From Parvicella sp041583015 (GTDB lineage Bacteria; Bacteroidota; Bacteroidia; Flavobacteriales_D; Parvicellaceae), in assembly GCA_041583015.1 (NCBI GenBank), contig JBFHGR010000028.1:1-32541 (forward strand): a stretch of DNA of 32,541 bases. The letters run 5' to 3'. Made by a program: the position numbers and the translations under genes. The notes beneath the pieces are model-generated. The model worked only from the letters and a program-made list of their open reading frames with translations. It made no database searches and was not told where the DNA came from. Position 1 is the first letter of the stretch; each line of letters opens with the position of its first letter. Positions 7,624 through 15,996 of this stretch are shown here, piece after piece.

Positions 7624-9444
7624 ATGAGATTTACAGTAGGAAGAAAAATAGGATTGGGTTTTGTGATAGTAGGAATTTTAATGCTTACTGTCTTCACAAC
7701 AACAATTTATATTGTCAACGGTGCACAGGATACACTTGAAGGATCAATTGAATCTAATAAACAGTATACCGAAGTAGGATTTCCAACCGTAGTTAGTCTT
7801 AAAAAACTACAAGACGATGTTACCAATCTTAAAGTACACGTAAACAACTGGGTTTTCAACACGTCAAATGATTTATCCGCGCTAGTCTCTATGAATAAAA
7901 TCTTAGACACGTTGATTCCACAAGATATTGATACTTTAAATTCAATTGTAAAGAAATGGGACAAAGATGCTAATGCTGACAAAAAACAATTTGAAGAAAT
8001 CAAAGTTCTTATAAATGATGTCAATGATCAAATTGATTTTGGAATACGAGAAGTGTTGACAGACTTTAATGCTAAAACAGACCCTACGAATTTCTTCATG
8101 GCATCAACAGCTCTAGATGAAATCAACCCAGCATTGGAAGAAATTTTGAATGACGTTCAGAACCTGCTAGATAAGAAAAATGACGAATCTGCTGTTCAAA
8201 AAACAGAAATGACATCACAATTTTCTGACACATCTGGAAGGTTTAATTTATTGTTTAATATTATCATCATTGCTTTAATAGCACTTGCTGCCGGAACTTT
8301 AGTTATTGCATTGATTACTACCAAGAGTATCACAGGTCCAGTTTATCAACTTAAAGGCATTCTTATTGATTTAGGTAAAGGTATTTTCCCTAAAGATAAA
8401 ATTGAACCCAGCAATGATGAAATTGGCGAAATGTCCATTGCTATGAATCAATTGGTAGATGGACTTAAAGGAACCACAAATTTTGCTAATGAAGTTGGTA
8501 AAAGTAATTTCGACACTGAATATACCCCATTAAGTGACGATGATGTTTTAGGTCATGCTTTAGTTAAAATGCGTGATGAATTAGCTGAAAGTGAAAGAAT
8601 ATTAGAAGCTAAAGTAATTGAAAGAACTGCTGAAGTTGTCCGTCAAAAAGAAGAGATTGAGAGACAAAGTGAAAAACTCGAAGAACTTTACCAAGATGTG
8701 ACCGCTAGTATTAGATATGCAAAACGATTGCAAGACTCTATTCTACCTCAAGACACATATATTAATAGAATTTTGCCAGAATCATTCGTATTATTCAAAC
8801 CAAAAGATATTGTTTCGGGAGATTTTTACTGGTTTAGCGAATCGGAAGACAAAATATTCTTCTCATCAGTGGATTGTACTGGGCACGGAGTCCCTGGTGC
8901 ATTTATGAGTTTAATTGGCGCAAACGCATTGAATCAAGCAGTACAGAAAAACAATAGCCCAAATTTACTTTTAAATGAATTGAATAGACTTTCCTCTGAA
9001 GCAATGAACAAATCAGAAGAAGGCAGAGACAAGGTTAGAGACGGTATGGACGTAGCTATGTGTTCTATTTCTAAAGATTTCAAAACACTAGAATACGCAG
9101 GTGCCAACAATCCATTATATATCGTTAGAGATGGCGAAATAATAATTACCAAAGCTGATAAATTCGCCATAGCAAGTTTTGACCACGGAGAACAACATTA
9201 CAAAAATCATGTATTTGAACTTCAAAAAGGTGACTTAATTTATGTCTTCTCAGATGGATATGCTGATCAATTTGGAGGGTCAAAAGGTAAAAAATTCATG
9301 TACAAGCAATTCAGAGACACTTTAATTGAAATTAAAGATCAATCTATGCTCAAACAAAAAGAAATACTCGATGATAAAATTGAATCCTGGAGAGGTGATT
9401 TTGAGCAAGTAGATGACATTTTAGTGATTGGTGTTAGAATTTAA
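7624..9444 (+). CDS. Membrane sensor with HAMP domain and SpoIIE/PP2C serine phosphatase output
   Basis: A 606-residue inner-membrane signalling protein, numbered from the ATG at 7624. TM1 is at about 10-31, a helical periplasmic sensor domain (four-helix-bundle, MCP-like) at 35-205, TM2 at about 209-231, HAMP at 232-290, a coiled coil at 320-372, and a SpoIIE-type PPM phosphatase from 385 to the end. Metal-binding Asp residues are in place: Asp400 (SGDFYW), Asp417 (DCTGHGVPGAFMS), Asp544 (FSDGYAD) and Asp597/598 (VDDILV). Such phosphatases usually dephosphorylate an anti-sigma-factor antagonist (STAS protein), but no STAS or RsbW gene is in the window. An in-frame GTG at 7612 lies in the hairpin's T-tract; the ATG gives a normal MRFTVGRKIG start. 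The neighbours suggest control by the YfiR-like and TPR proteins (inference). Confidence 0.9.
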   Translation: MRFTVGRKIGLGFVIVGILMLTVFTTTIYIVNGAQDTLEGSIESNKQYTEVGFPTVVSLKKLQDDVTNLKVHVNNWVFNTSNDLSALVSMNKILDTLIPQDIDTLNSIVKKWDKDANADKKQFEEIKVLINDVNDQIDFGIREVLTDFNAKTDPTNFFMASTALDEINPALEEILNDVQNLLDKKNDESAVQKTEMTSQFSDTSGRFNLLFNIIIIALIALAAGTLVIALITTKSITGPVYQLKGILIDLGKGIFPKDKIEPSNDEIGEMSIAMNQLVDGLKGTTNFANEVGKSNFDTEYTPLSDDDVLGHALVKMRDELAESERILEAKVIERTAEVVRQKEEIERQSEKLEELYQDVTASIRYAKRLQDSILPQDTYINRILPESFVLFKPKDIVSGDFYWFSESEDKIFFSSVDCTGHGVPGAFMSLIGANALNQAVQKNNSPNLLLNELNRLSSEAMNKSEEGRDKVRDGMDVAMCSISKDFKTLEYAGANNPLYIVRDGEIIITKADKFAIASFDHGEQHYKNHVFELQKGDLIYVFSDGYADQFGGSKGKKFMYKQFRDTLIEIKDQSMLKQKEILDDKIESWRGDFEQVDDILVIGVRI

Positions 9445-9464
9445 GTGTTTTTTGTAACTACTGA

Positions 9465-9487
9465 ACCAATGTCAGCGTTACATTGGT
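9465..9487 (+). terminator. Perfect 8-bp hairpin between phosphatase and NfeD-like gene
   Basis: ACCAATGT (9465-9472) and ACATTGGT (9480-9487) form a perfect inverted repeat around a 7-base loop. No long T-tract follows, so it may be a weak terminator of the phosphatase gene or a regulator-binding palindrome upstream of the ATG at 9512. Confidence 0.45.
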
Positions 9488-9511
9488 AATACTAATTAAA
9501 TACCTCATAAA

Positions 9512-10075
9512 ATGACTGAATGGTTTGCCGGGTTAGAAACCCTTGAAAAAACATATTGGATTATCACCCTTATTGGTTCCTTATTATTTATCGTAATTCT
9601 ATTTTCTACCTTCCTTGGTGGCGACATGGACGAGATGGGAGACATGGATTTTGATGGAGGAATTGAATTTCAGTTTTTATCATTTAAAAATATTGTTGGA
9701 TTCATTACTGTTTTCGGATGGTCTGGTCTAGGAGGCTTCAACTCTGGTTGGAGTAACACCACCACAATTATTGTTTCATTAGTTTGTGGATTCGCTATGA
9801 TGCTAATAATGGCTTCACTTTTCTACTTCCTGAGAAATGCTGGTGAAAGCGGCACATTAGAAATGAAAAACGCCCTTAATCAAGTCGGAGAAGTCTATCT
9901 TCCTATTGGAGCAAAAAGAAGCACTATTGGCAAAATACAAATTAAAGTTCAAGGTTCATTAAGAGAACTCGAAGCATTAACCGATGAAGAAGTAGACCTA
10001 CAAAGCGGTAACGTGATAAAAGTAGTTAAACTAGTGACCGATGATTTGTTATTAGTCGAACTTGTAAAGCCCTAA
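9512..10075 (+). CDS. NfeD-like membrane protein with OB-fold domain
   Basis: A protein of 187 residues. A hydrophobic segment at about 15-36 is followed by an acidic loop (GGDMDEMGDMDFDGG, about 37-51). Membrane segments lie at about 60-77 and 84-108, and a C-terminal soluble beta domain starts near 122 (NQVGEVYLPIGAKRSTIGKIQIKVQGS), the OB-fold seen in NfeD and YqiJ-type proteins. These proteins are usually encoded beside flotillin and are thought to work with it in membrane microdomain organisation. The flotillin gene follows here, but a strong terminator lies between them (10115-10144), so they are probably separate transcripts. The acidic loop might bind divalent metal; that is a guess. 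Confidence 0.8.
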   Translation: MTEWFAGLETLEKTYWIITLIGSLLFIVILFSTFLGGDMDEMGDMDFDGGIEFQFLSFKNIVGFITVFGWSGLGGFNSGWSNTTTIIVSLVCGFAMMLIMASLFYFLRNAGESGTLEMKNALNQVGEVYLPIGAKRSTIGKIQIKVQGSLRELEALTDEEVDLQSGNVIKVVKLVTDDLLLVELVKP

Positions 10076-10114
10076 ATATCTTTATTCTAAGTAAATAAAA
10101 CATATAAGAATTTC

Positions 10115-10144
10115 AAAAGAAGCAAAATAAATGCTTCTTTTTTT
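10115..10144 (+). terminator. Rho-independent terminator after the NfeD-like gene
   Basis: AAAAGAAGCA (10115-10124) pairs perfectly with TGCTTCTTTT (10132-10141) around a 7-base A/T loop and runs into a T-tract. The flotillin gene 73 bases downstream therefore probably has its own promoter; only a partial -7 match (TATATTTA, 10165-10172) is visible there. Confidence 0.75.
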
Positions 10145-10216
10145 ATTTCAAAACACTAAATCGTTATATTTACCATTCGATATATTTTATCAATTAATGT
10201 AATAATAAAAAATTCT

Positions 10217-11893
10217 ATGAATCTATCAATTTTAGATGCTGAAAATGTATTGGGAGGGGCACCATTTTGGCTCATCCTAGCACTATCTGTAGTACTTTTT
10301 GTCGTGGTCATCATTGTAATGTGGTCCAGACGATACAAAAGATGTCCTTCTGACAAAATATTAGTAGTATTTGGTAAAGTAAGCGGAGGTAATGGTGGAA
10401 GTTCCTCTAAGTGTATACATGGGGGCGCTGCTTTTATTTGGCCCATATTCCAAGATTACAAATTTCTAGATTTAACTCCTATCTCTATTGAGGTAGAATT
10501 GAAAAATGCTCTTTCTCGTCAAAACATTAGAGTGGATGTTCCTTCTAGCTTTACTGTTGGTGTAAGTACAGAGCCTTCTGTGATGAACAACGCAGCAGAA
10601 AGACTTTTGGAATTAACAAAAGATCAGGTTAAAAATGTAGCTAAAGACATTATTTTTGGTCAATTGCGTTTGGTGATTGCTCAAATGGATATTGAGGAAA
10701 TTAATAGTAATAGAGATAAACTTTATGCCAATGTAGCTCACAATGTTGAAGCAGAACTTAAGAAAATAGGTTTGAAGCTTATCAACGTAAATGTTACTGA
10801 TATCAAAGATGAATCTGGATATATTGAGGCATTAGGTAAAGAAGCCGCAGCACATGCTATAAATGAAGCAAGAAGATCGGTAGCAGAAAAGAACAGAGAT
10901 GGTTCTATTGGTGAAGCGAATGCTTTCCAAGAACAAAGGGTAAAAGTCTCTGAAGCTACTGCCAAAGCTAAAATCGGTGAAGCGAACGCACAACAAACCG
11001 AAAGAACTCAAGTTGCCGCAGCTAATGCTCAAGCAAAAATTGGTGAAGCGCAAGCCTTGCAAAACGAAAGAATCCAAACAGCTGATGCTATTGCTAAAGC
11101 AAAAATTGGAGAAGCACAAGCCTTACAAAGTGAAAGAATACAAACTTCTGCAGCCAATGCAAAAGCAATTGAAGGTGAAAATAATGCACGCATTGAAATT
11201 GCAGAGTCTGATGCTATAAGAAGAGAAAGACAGGCAGAAGCAGAGAAAAGAGCAATTGCATCCGAAAAAGTACAAGCTGCACAAGCATTAAAAGAAGCAT
11301 ACCTTGCGGAAGAAGAGGCTGAAAAACAAAGAGCTGAAAGAGACAAAGCATCCCAATATGCGGATGTGGTAATCCCTGCAGAAATTGAGAAAACAAGAAT
11401 TGAAATTGATGCTGAGGCACAAGCCCAAAACATTAGACGAATTGCCAAAGGTGAAGCTGACGCATTATTACTTAAAAAACAAGCGGAAGCACAAGGACTA
11501 CTTGAAGTGTTGACCAAACAGGCAGAAGGTCTTGATAAAATCGTTGCTGCTGCTGGTAAAGATCCAAAAGATGCGGTATTATTATTAGTTGCAGACAAAC
11601 TTCCTGAATTGGTTAAAACACAAGCAGAAGCAATCAAGAATATCAAAATTGATAAAGTTACTGTTTGGGATGGAGGAAATTCTGAAAATGGAAAATCGTC
11701 TACTGCCAATTTTTTAAGTGGAATGTATAAATCAGTTCCTCCTCTAGAAGAAATGTTTAACATGGCAGGAATGCAGTTACCTTCATTTATGGGAAAGAAA
11801 ACAGAAGACGTTCAAGAAGCTGAAATAGTAGACTCATCTAAGAAAACATCTAAAAAAGATGATTCTAAAAATGATTCTAATGACAGTAAATAA
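10217..11893 (+). CDS. floT: Flotillin family (SPFH domain) membrane scaffold protein
   Basis: A membrane-anchored scaffold of 558 residues that oligomerises and organises membrane microdomains. An N-terminal membrane segment is at about 17-36, the SPFH/band-7 domain at 44-200 (DKILVVFGK, GGAAFIWPIFQDYKFLDLTPI, KKIGLKLINVNVTDI), then a long Ala/Glu-rich coiled-coil stalk at 205-440, and a C-terminal region ending in a Lys/Asp/Ser-rich tail. Within the stalk, residues 230-317 are four tandem 22-residue units with core IGEAxAxQxxR. It sits after an NfeD-like gene, its usual partner, and before a giant membrane cyclase. A 40-base inverted repeat follows the stop. Length is slightly above the roughly 500 residues of Bacillus FloT. 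Confidence 0.92.
   Translation: MNLSILDAENVLGGAPFWLILALSVVLFVVVIIVMWSRRYKRCPSDKILVVFGKVSGGNGGSSSKCIHGGAAFIWPIFQDYKFLDLTPISIEVELKNALSRQNIRVDVPSSFTVGVSTEPSVMNNAAERLLELTKDQVKNVAKDIIFGQLRLVIAQMDIEEINSNRDKLYANVAHNVEAELKKIGLKLINVNVTDIKDESGYIEALGKEAAAHAINEARRSVAEKNRDGSIGEANAFQEQRVKVSEATAKAKIGEANAQQTERTQVAAANAQAKIGEAQALQNERIQTADAIAKAKIGEAQALQSERIQTSAANAKAIEGENNARIEIAESDAIRRERQAEAEKRAIASEKVQAAQALKEAYLAEEEAEKQRAERDKASQYADVVIPAEIEKTRIEIDAEAQAQNIRRIAKGEADALLLKKQAEAQGLLEVLTKQAEGLDKIVAAAGKDPKDAVLLLVADKLPELVKTQAEAIKNIKIDKVTVWDGGNSENGKSSTANFLSGMYKSVPPLEEMFNMAGMQLPSFMGKKTEDVQEAEIVDSSKKTSKKDDSKNDSNDSK
10904..11167 (+). repeat. Four tandem 66-bp repeats coding for 22-residue coiled-coil units in flotillin
   Basis: Residues 230-251, 252-273, 274-295 and 296-317 align without gaps as IGEAxAxQxxR plus an Ala-rich half. 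The third and fourth units are nearly identical (KIGEAQALQxERIQT). Twenty-two residues equal two hendecads, the period of a right-handed coiled coil. DNA copies are diverged, most alike between units three and four. Confidence 0.85.
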
Positions 11894-11908
11894 TTAACAA
11901 AACAATTA

Positions 11909-11948
11909 CAAACAAACCTTGGTAAGATATCTTATCAAGGTTTGTTTG
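11909..11948. promoter_or_regulatory. 40-base near-perfect palindrome directly before the cyclase start codon
   Basis: The 20 bases 11909-11928 are the reverse complement of 11929-11948 except for one position that gives a G-U pair. As RNA this is a very stable hairpin. It starts 16 bases after the flotillin stop and ends 7 bases before the ATG of the cyclase gene at 11956. The right arm is T/G-rich (AAGGTTTGTTTG), so it can serve as the flotillin terminator; it would also lie over the cyclase ribosome-binding region. Confidence 0.7.
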
Positions 11949-11955
11949 CATATAT

Positions 11956-14900
11956 ATGCCAATCAGTATCAAACATATATTTACATTTTTTTGCCTAATT
12001 ACTTACTCCTTAGTTTTTAGTCAAACTGTTAGATTTCAAACACTCACGATAAAGGATGGACTTTCTCAAAGTGCTACTAATTGCATATACCAGGATAACC
12101 TAGGTTACATTTGGATAGGTACACAAGATGGTTTAAATAGATTTGACGGTGTTGAATTTAAAGTTTTTAAACACATCGTAAATAGCAACAAAAGTCTATC
12201 TAGTTCATATATCAACACCATTGTTTCCGATACTACAACTGGGATTATGTATATTGGCACACAGAACGGAGGGGTCAATACATATAATCCAAAAACGAAA
12301 CAATTTGCACCTATTATTGCCATCCCCGACTTAAAAGATGCCACTATCAATGCATTACTTATTCATCATAATAAGTTATATATTGGCTCTTCCAAACAAG
12401 GTCTTTACATTCTAAACTTAAAGACAAACCAAATTGAAAAATTCAATTATAGCAACAAATTCCCTGGAAAAAGAATATCCAAATTATCTGTAATCAATGA
12501 CAATATTTGGATTGGAACAGAAGGACAAGGGCTAATAATTTTTGACTCCCAAACAAACGAATACACACACTTTGTTCAAAAGATGCAAAAAGTGTCAATT
12601 TTAAATAACAATGTCTCTGTAGCAATCAAACTGAATGAAAATAAAGTACTATTAGGTACTCATTCAGGAATAAACTTGGTAGACCTATCCATGCCAATAC
12701 CCCAATTTAGTTCAATCAAAACGAATAACCCAGAAATAAAATTAAATGCTGTAGAAGACATTGTAAAACAAAATGACTCTACATTTTGGATTGGAACTAA
12801 TGGCGAAGGATTATTTAAATTAAGTATCAGAAATAATAAATACTTTTTCAAAAACTTCCAAGCAAACGATGTAAATAGATACTCCATTCCTAATAACATC
12901 GTAAATCAAGTTCTACTTGATAAAACAGGAACCATTTGGGCAGTAACGCAAGATGGATTAGGATTCTTTGACCCTGAAAAACAAGGGTTTCAATCTTACG
13001 CTTATGAATATGGCAATCCTAAAAGTGTAATGGACAAAACGGTTTGGGCGATTTATCAAGAAGATTCTATTGTTTGGGCTGGCACAAGACAAGGTATTAC
13101 TGCTATTGACAGAGTAAACAACATTTATTATCAATATCCTTTTAAAAGTTCAAATCTTAATCAGCCCAATAACAATAGTATTTACCATATAACAAAAGGA
13201 CCTTATGGCAAATTGTGGACCGCAACATCTAGTGGTGTATACATTTTAACTGTAGATCCATTAAATAGAAATGATTTTACTTATACAAAGGTTAATTTCA
13301 GAAATAAAATTGAAGCTTGGGACGATGATCATTGTTATCACTTAATTTTTGATGATAAAAATTTTGCTTGGGTTAGTTGCAAAGAAGGTTTGGCAAGAAT
13401 TGACGCTTTGGACTTTGAAAGCCAATTTTATACCAACGATCCAATGGATCCTAACTCAATTTCTTCAGAAAGTGTTAGAGAGGTTTTTATAGACAGTTCT
13501 GGTCAAAAATGGCTAGCTTTTTCGGGTAGCGGATTTGCTAAACTCAATTCTGTTATCATTAATGACTCTTTGGAAATGCGCTATAAGTACTACCAAAACT
13601 CTCCTAACAGCAGTAATTCGTTAAGCAATAACACAGTTCTTTCTTTTTATGAAGAACCTGCTGGAACTTTATGGATTTCAACTTATGGAGGCGGTCTGAA
13701 TAAATTTGATATTGCTACAGAACAATTTGAAATATTCACAGAAGAAGATGGACTAGCAAACAACGCAACATATGGTGTAACAGGTTCCAAAACTGAGTCT
13801 ACTTTATGGATTAGCACAAATTTTGGACTCTCTAAATTTAATTACAAAACTAAAACATTTGAGAATTTTCATGAAAATGACGGCTTACTAAGCAATGAAT
13901 TTAATACTGGTGCATTTTTTCAATCTCCAACAGGTGAATTGTTTTTTGGAGGAATTGTTGGTTTTAATTCATTTTATCCCGAAGACATTAAACCCAATAA
14001 AATAGCTCCACAGGTAGTCATAACTGATTTATTGATATTCAATAGACCTTTAAGTCAAGATTATCCAGACTTAGAAAGTGTATCTTATCTCAAAGAGATA
14101 AACCTAGGTCATAAACAAAACAATATCACATTAAAATTCGCAGCGTTACATTACACTTTTCCAAAAGGAAACAAATACAGGGTATTTATGGAGGGTGTAG
14201 ACAAAGAAGAAATTCTGCTCAACAATCTTCAACAAATAAACTATTCTAATTTATCACCAGGCAGTTACGCCTTTAAGGTGTGGGCATGCAATAGTGATGG
14301 TGTATGGACTGAAGATCCCACCGTATTAATGATAAATATTGCATCGCCTTACTGGAGTACGTGGTGGTTTATTCTTACCTGTGTAATATTGCTAGGTATT
14401 ATAATATATGCCTTCTATATTTATAGAATCAGGTCCATGAAATCTCAAAAGGAGCGCCTTGCATTTCTTGTAGAAAAACGAACTAAAACTATTACTCAAC
14501 AAAAAGAACAATTAGAGCGAAATCAATTAGAATTAGAGCAAGAAAAAGAAAAATCCGACAGACTATTATTTAACATACTTCCTGCAGAAACTGTGGAAGA
14601 GTTAAAAAACAAAGGTAAAACCAAGCCAAGATACTACAGGATGGTTACTGTGCTGTTTACAGACATTAAAGGATTCACTCGAATTGCAGAGGATTATAAA
14701 CCAACAGATCTTGTTAAAAGATTAGACAACCTTTTCCGTGAAATTGATAAAATCATTGAAAAACATCAACTTGAAAAGATAAAAACAATCGGTGATGCGT
14801 ATATGGCTGCCGGTGGCGTCCCTTTGAGAGACAAAGAAAATCCAATTAATTCTGTTTTAGCTGCATTAGAAATCCAATCCTTTATGGAAAAGGAAAAATT

Positions 14901-15861
14901 AAAGCACACAAACGTTGACGAAGAGCCTTGGGAATTAAGAATTGGTCTTCATACAGGTGATGTAATTGCTGGTGTTATTGGTACAAAACGAATCGCTTAC
15001 GATATTTGGGGCAATACAGTAAATGTGGCAAACCGGATGGAAATGTCTGGTGCTGTTGGAAAAGTTAACATTTCTGGAACAACTTATGAATATATAAAAC
15101 CATATTTTGATTGCACCTACCGAGGTAAAGTTCCTGCAAAAAACAAAGGTGAAATTGATATGTATTTTGTTGAAGGTATCAAACCACATTTAGCAAAATC
15201 AAATAACCGACTCATACCAAATAAAAAGTTCAAGGAATACGTCAATCTTCATATATATAGTAGTATCAACTATAGAAAAGCTGAAAGGCACATCATGAAA
15301 ATTCTAAAAGCTGAATTATCTCCTAACCTACATTATCATGGCATCCACCATACCTTAGATGTTGTAGAGGCAGCAGAAAGACTTGCTATTATGGAGGGTG
15401 TATTAGACGAAGATATATTTGTATTAAAATCTGCCGCCACTTATCACGATGCTGGTTTTGTAGAACAATACGACAAAAACGAACCCGTAGGTGCACGTAT
15501 GGCTGAAGAAATTCTTCCATTATATGGATACACACCCGAACAAGTTGCAGTGGTGCATGAATTAATTTATGCTACGATAATACCCCACGCTCCTAAAAAT
15601 AAACTTCAACAAATTATCTGTGATGCCGATTTAGATTATTTAGGGAGAGATGATTTTCATCAAATTTCTGATACATTAAGACGAGAGTTAAGAGATCATG
15701 GAAAGATAAATAGCGATAGACTTTGGGATGAATTACAAATTAAATTCCTCGAAGCTCATAAATACTTCACAAAATCGGCAATTAAACTTCGTCAAGAGAA
15801 GAAACAAAAACACATTGAAGAAATTAAACAACGCCTTAAAGAGGACAATTATAAAGACTAG
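11956..15861 (+). CDS. Reg_prop/Y_Y_Y membrane sensor with adenylate cyclase and HD phosphohydrolase domains
   Basis: A 1301-residue one-component sensor. Signal peptide 1-22 (cut after VFSQ); beta-propeller of two-component-regulator (Reg_prop) repeats at about 28-680, with many copies like GYIWIGTQDGLNRFD; Y_Y_Y domain at about 715-797; one membrane segment at 802-824; coiled coil 828-870; class III cyclase at 890-1075; HD domain at about 1105-1275. Cyclase residues are complete: metal Asp903 and Asp947, adenine-selecting Lys943 and Asp1016, Asn1023 and Arg1027. A guanylate cyclase would have Glu and Cys at the selecting positions, so cAMP is the expected product, made by a homodimer. The HD part shows His1131-His1132, His1164-Asp1165 and Asp1223/Asp1225. 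In relatives the Reg_prop/Y_Y_Y sensor drives a histidine kinase (hybrid two-component systems); here the output is cyclic nucleotide. The HD domain may degrade or bind a nucleotide (inference). Confidence 0.92.
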   Translation: MPISIKHIFTFFCLITYSLVFSQTVRFQTLTIKDGLSQSATNCIYQDNLGYIWIGTQDGLNRFDGVEFKVFKHIVNSNKSLSSSYINTIVSDTTTGIMYIGTQNGGVNTYNPKTKQFAPIIAIPDLKDATINALLIHHNKLYIGSSKQGLYILNLKTNQIEKFNYSNKFPGKRISKLSVINDNIWIGTEGQGLIIFDSQTNEYTHFVQKMQKVSILNNNVSVAIKLNENKVLLGTHSGINLVDLSMPIPQFSSIKTNNPEIKLNAVEDIVKQNDSTFWIGTNGEGLFKLSIRNNKYFFKNFQANDVNRYSIPNNIVNQVLLDKTGTIWAVTQDGLGFFDPEKQGFQSYAYEYGNPKSVMDKTVWAIYQEDSIVWAGTRQGITAIDRVNNIYYQYPFKSSNLNQPNNNSIYHITKGPYGKLWTATSSGVYILTVDPLNRNDFTYTKVNFRNKIEAWDDDHCYHLIFDDKNFAWVSCKEGLARIDALDFESQFYTNDPMDPNSISSESVREVFIDSSGQKWLAFSGSGFAKLNSVIINDSLEMRYKYYQNSPNSSNSLSNNTVLSFYEEPAGTLWISTYGGGLNKFDIATEQFEIFTEEDGLANNATYGVTGSKTESTLWISTNFGLSKFNYKTKTFENFHENDGLLSNEFNTGAFFQSPTGELFFGGIVGFNSFYPEDIKPNKIAPQVVITDLLIFNRPLSQDYPDLESVSYLKEINLGHKQNNITLKFAALHYTFPKGNKYRVFMEGVDKEEILLNNLQQINYSNLSPGSYAFKVWACNSDGVWTEDPTVLMINIASPYWSTWWFILTCVILLGIIIYAFYIYRIRSMKSQKERLAFLVEKRTKTITQQKEQLERNQLELEQEKEKSDRLLFNILPAETVEELKNKGKTKPRYYRMVTVLFTDIKGFTRIAEDYKPTDLVKRLDNLFREIDKIIEKHQLEKIKTIGDAYMAAGGVPLRDKENPINSVLAALEIQSFMEKEKLKHTNVDEEPWELRIGLHTGDVIAGVIGTKRIAYDIWGNTVNVANRMEMSGAVGKVNISGTTYEYIKPYFDCTYRGKVPAKNKGEIDMYFVEGIKPHLAKSNNRLIPNKKFKEYVNLHIYSSINYRKAERHIMKILKAELSPNLHYHGIHHTLDVVEAAERLAIMEGVLDEDIFVLKSAATYHDAGFVEQYDKNEPVGARMAEEILPLYGYTPEQVAVVHELIYATIIPHAPKNKLQQIICDADLDYLGRDDFHQISDTLRRELRDHGKINSDRLWDELQIKFLEAHKYFTKSAIKLRQEKKQKHIEEIKQRLKEDNYKD

Positions 15862-15950
15862 ATTTAGTATTTTGTTTTCCGTTAATGTGTAAAATTCATC
15901 CGAAACCTAGTTATTTATAAATAAAGCTATTTTACATTTACAAAAAATAT

Positions 15951-15958
15951 TACATTTG
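15951..15958 (+). promoter_or_regulatory. TAnnTTTG -7 element before the 299-residue membrane protein
   Basis: TACATTTG matches the Bacteroidota -7 consensus; no clear -33 TTTG is seen at the usual spacing. The ATG is at 15997, leaving a leader of roughly 35 bases that begins within the inverted repeat at 15960-15977. Confidence 0.5.
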
Positions 15959-15959
15959 T

Positions 15960-15977
15960 ACACATTAGAAAATGTGT
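15960..15977. promoter_or_regulatory. Inverted repeat at the transcription start (7-bp arms)
   Basis: ACACATT (15960-15966) and AATGTGT (15971-15977) are perfect arms around AGAA, lying just after the -7 element. This is either an operator covering the start point or a 5' hairpin on the message. Confidence 0.4.
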
Positions 15978-15996
15978 TAAAATTTAAACTTCTGAT

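Noticed and set aside
11029..11763. 244-codon open frame antisense to the flotillin stalk
   Set aside because: It mirrors the Ala/Glu-rich repeats of flotillin, giving Ser/Ala/Cys-rich nonsense with no domain or start context.
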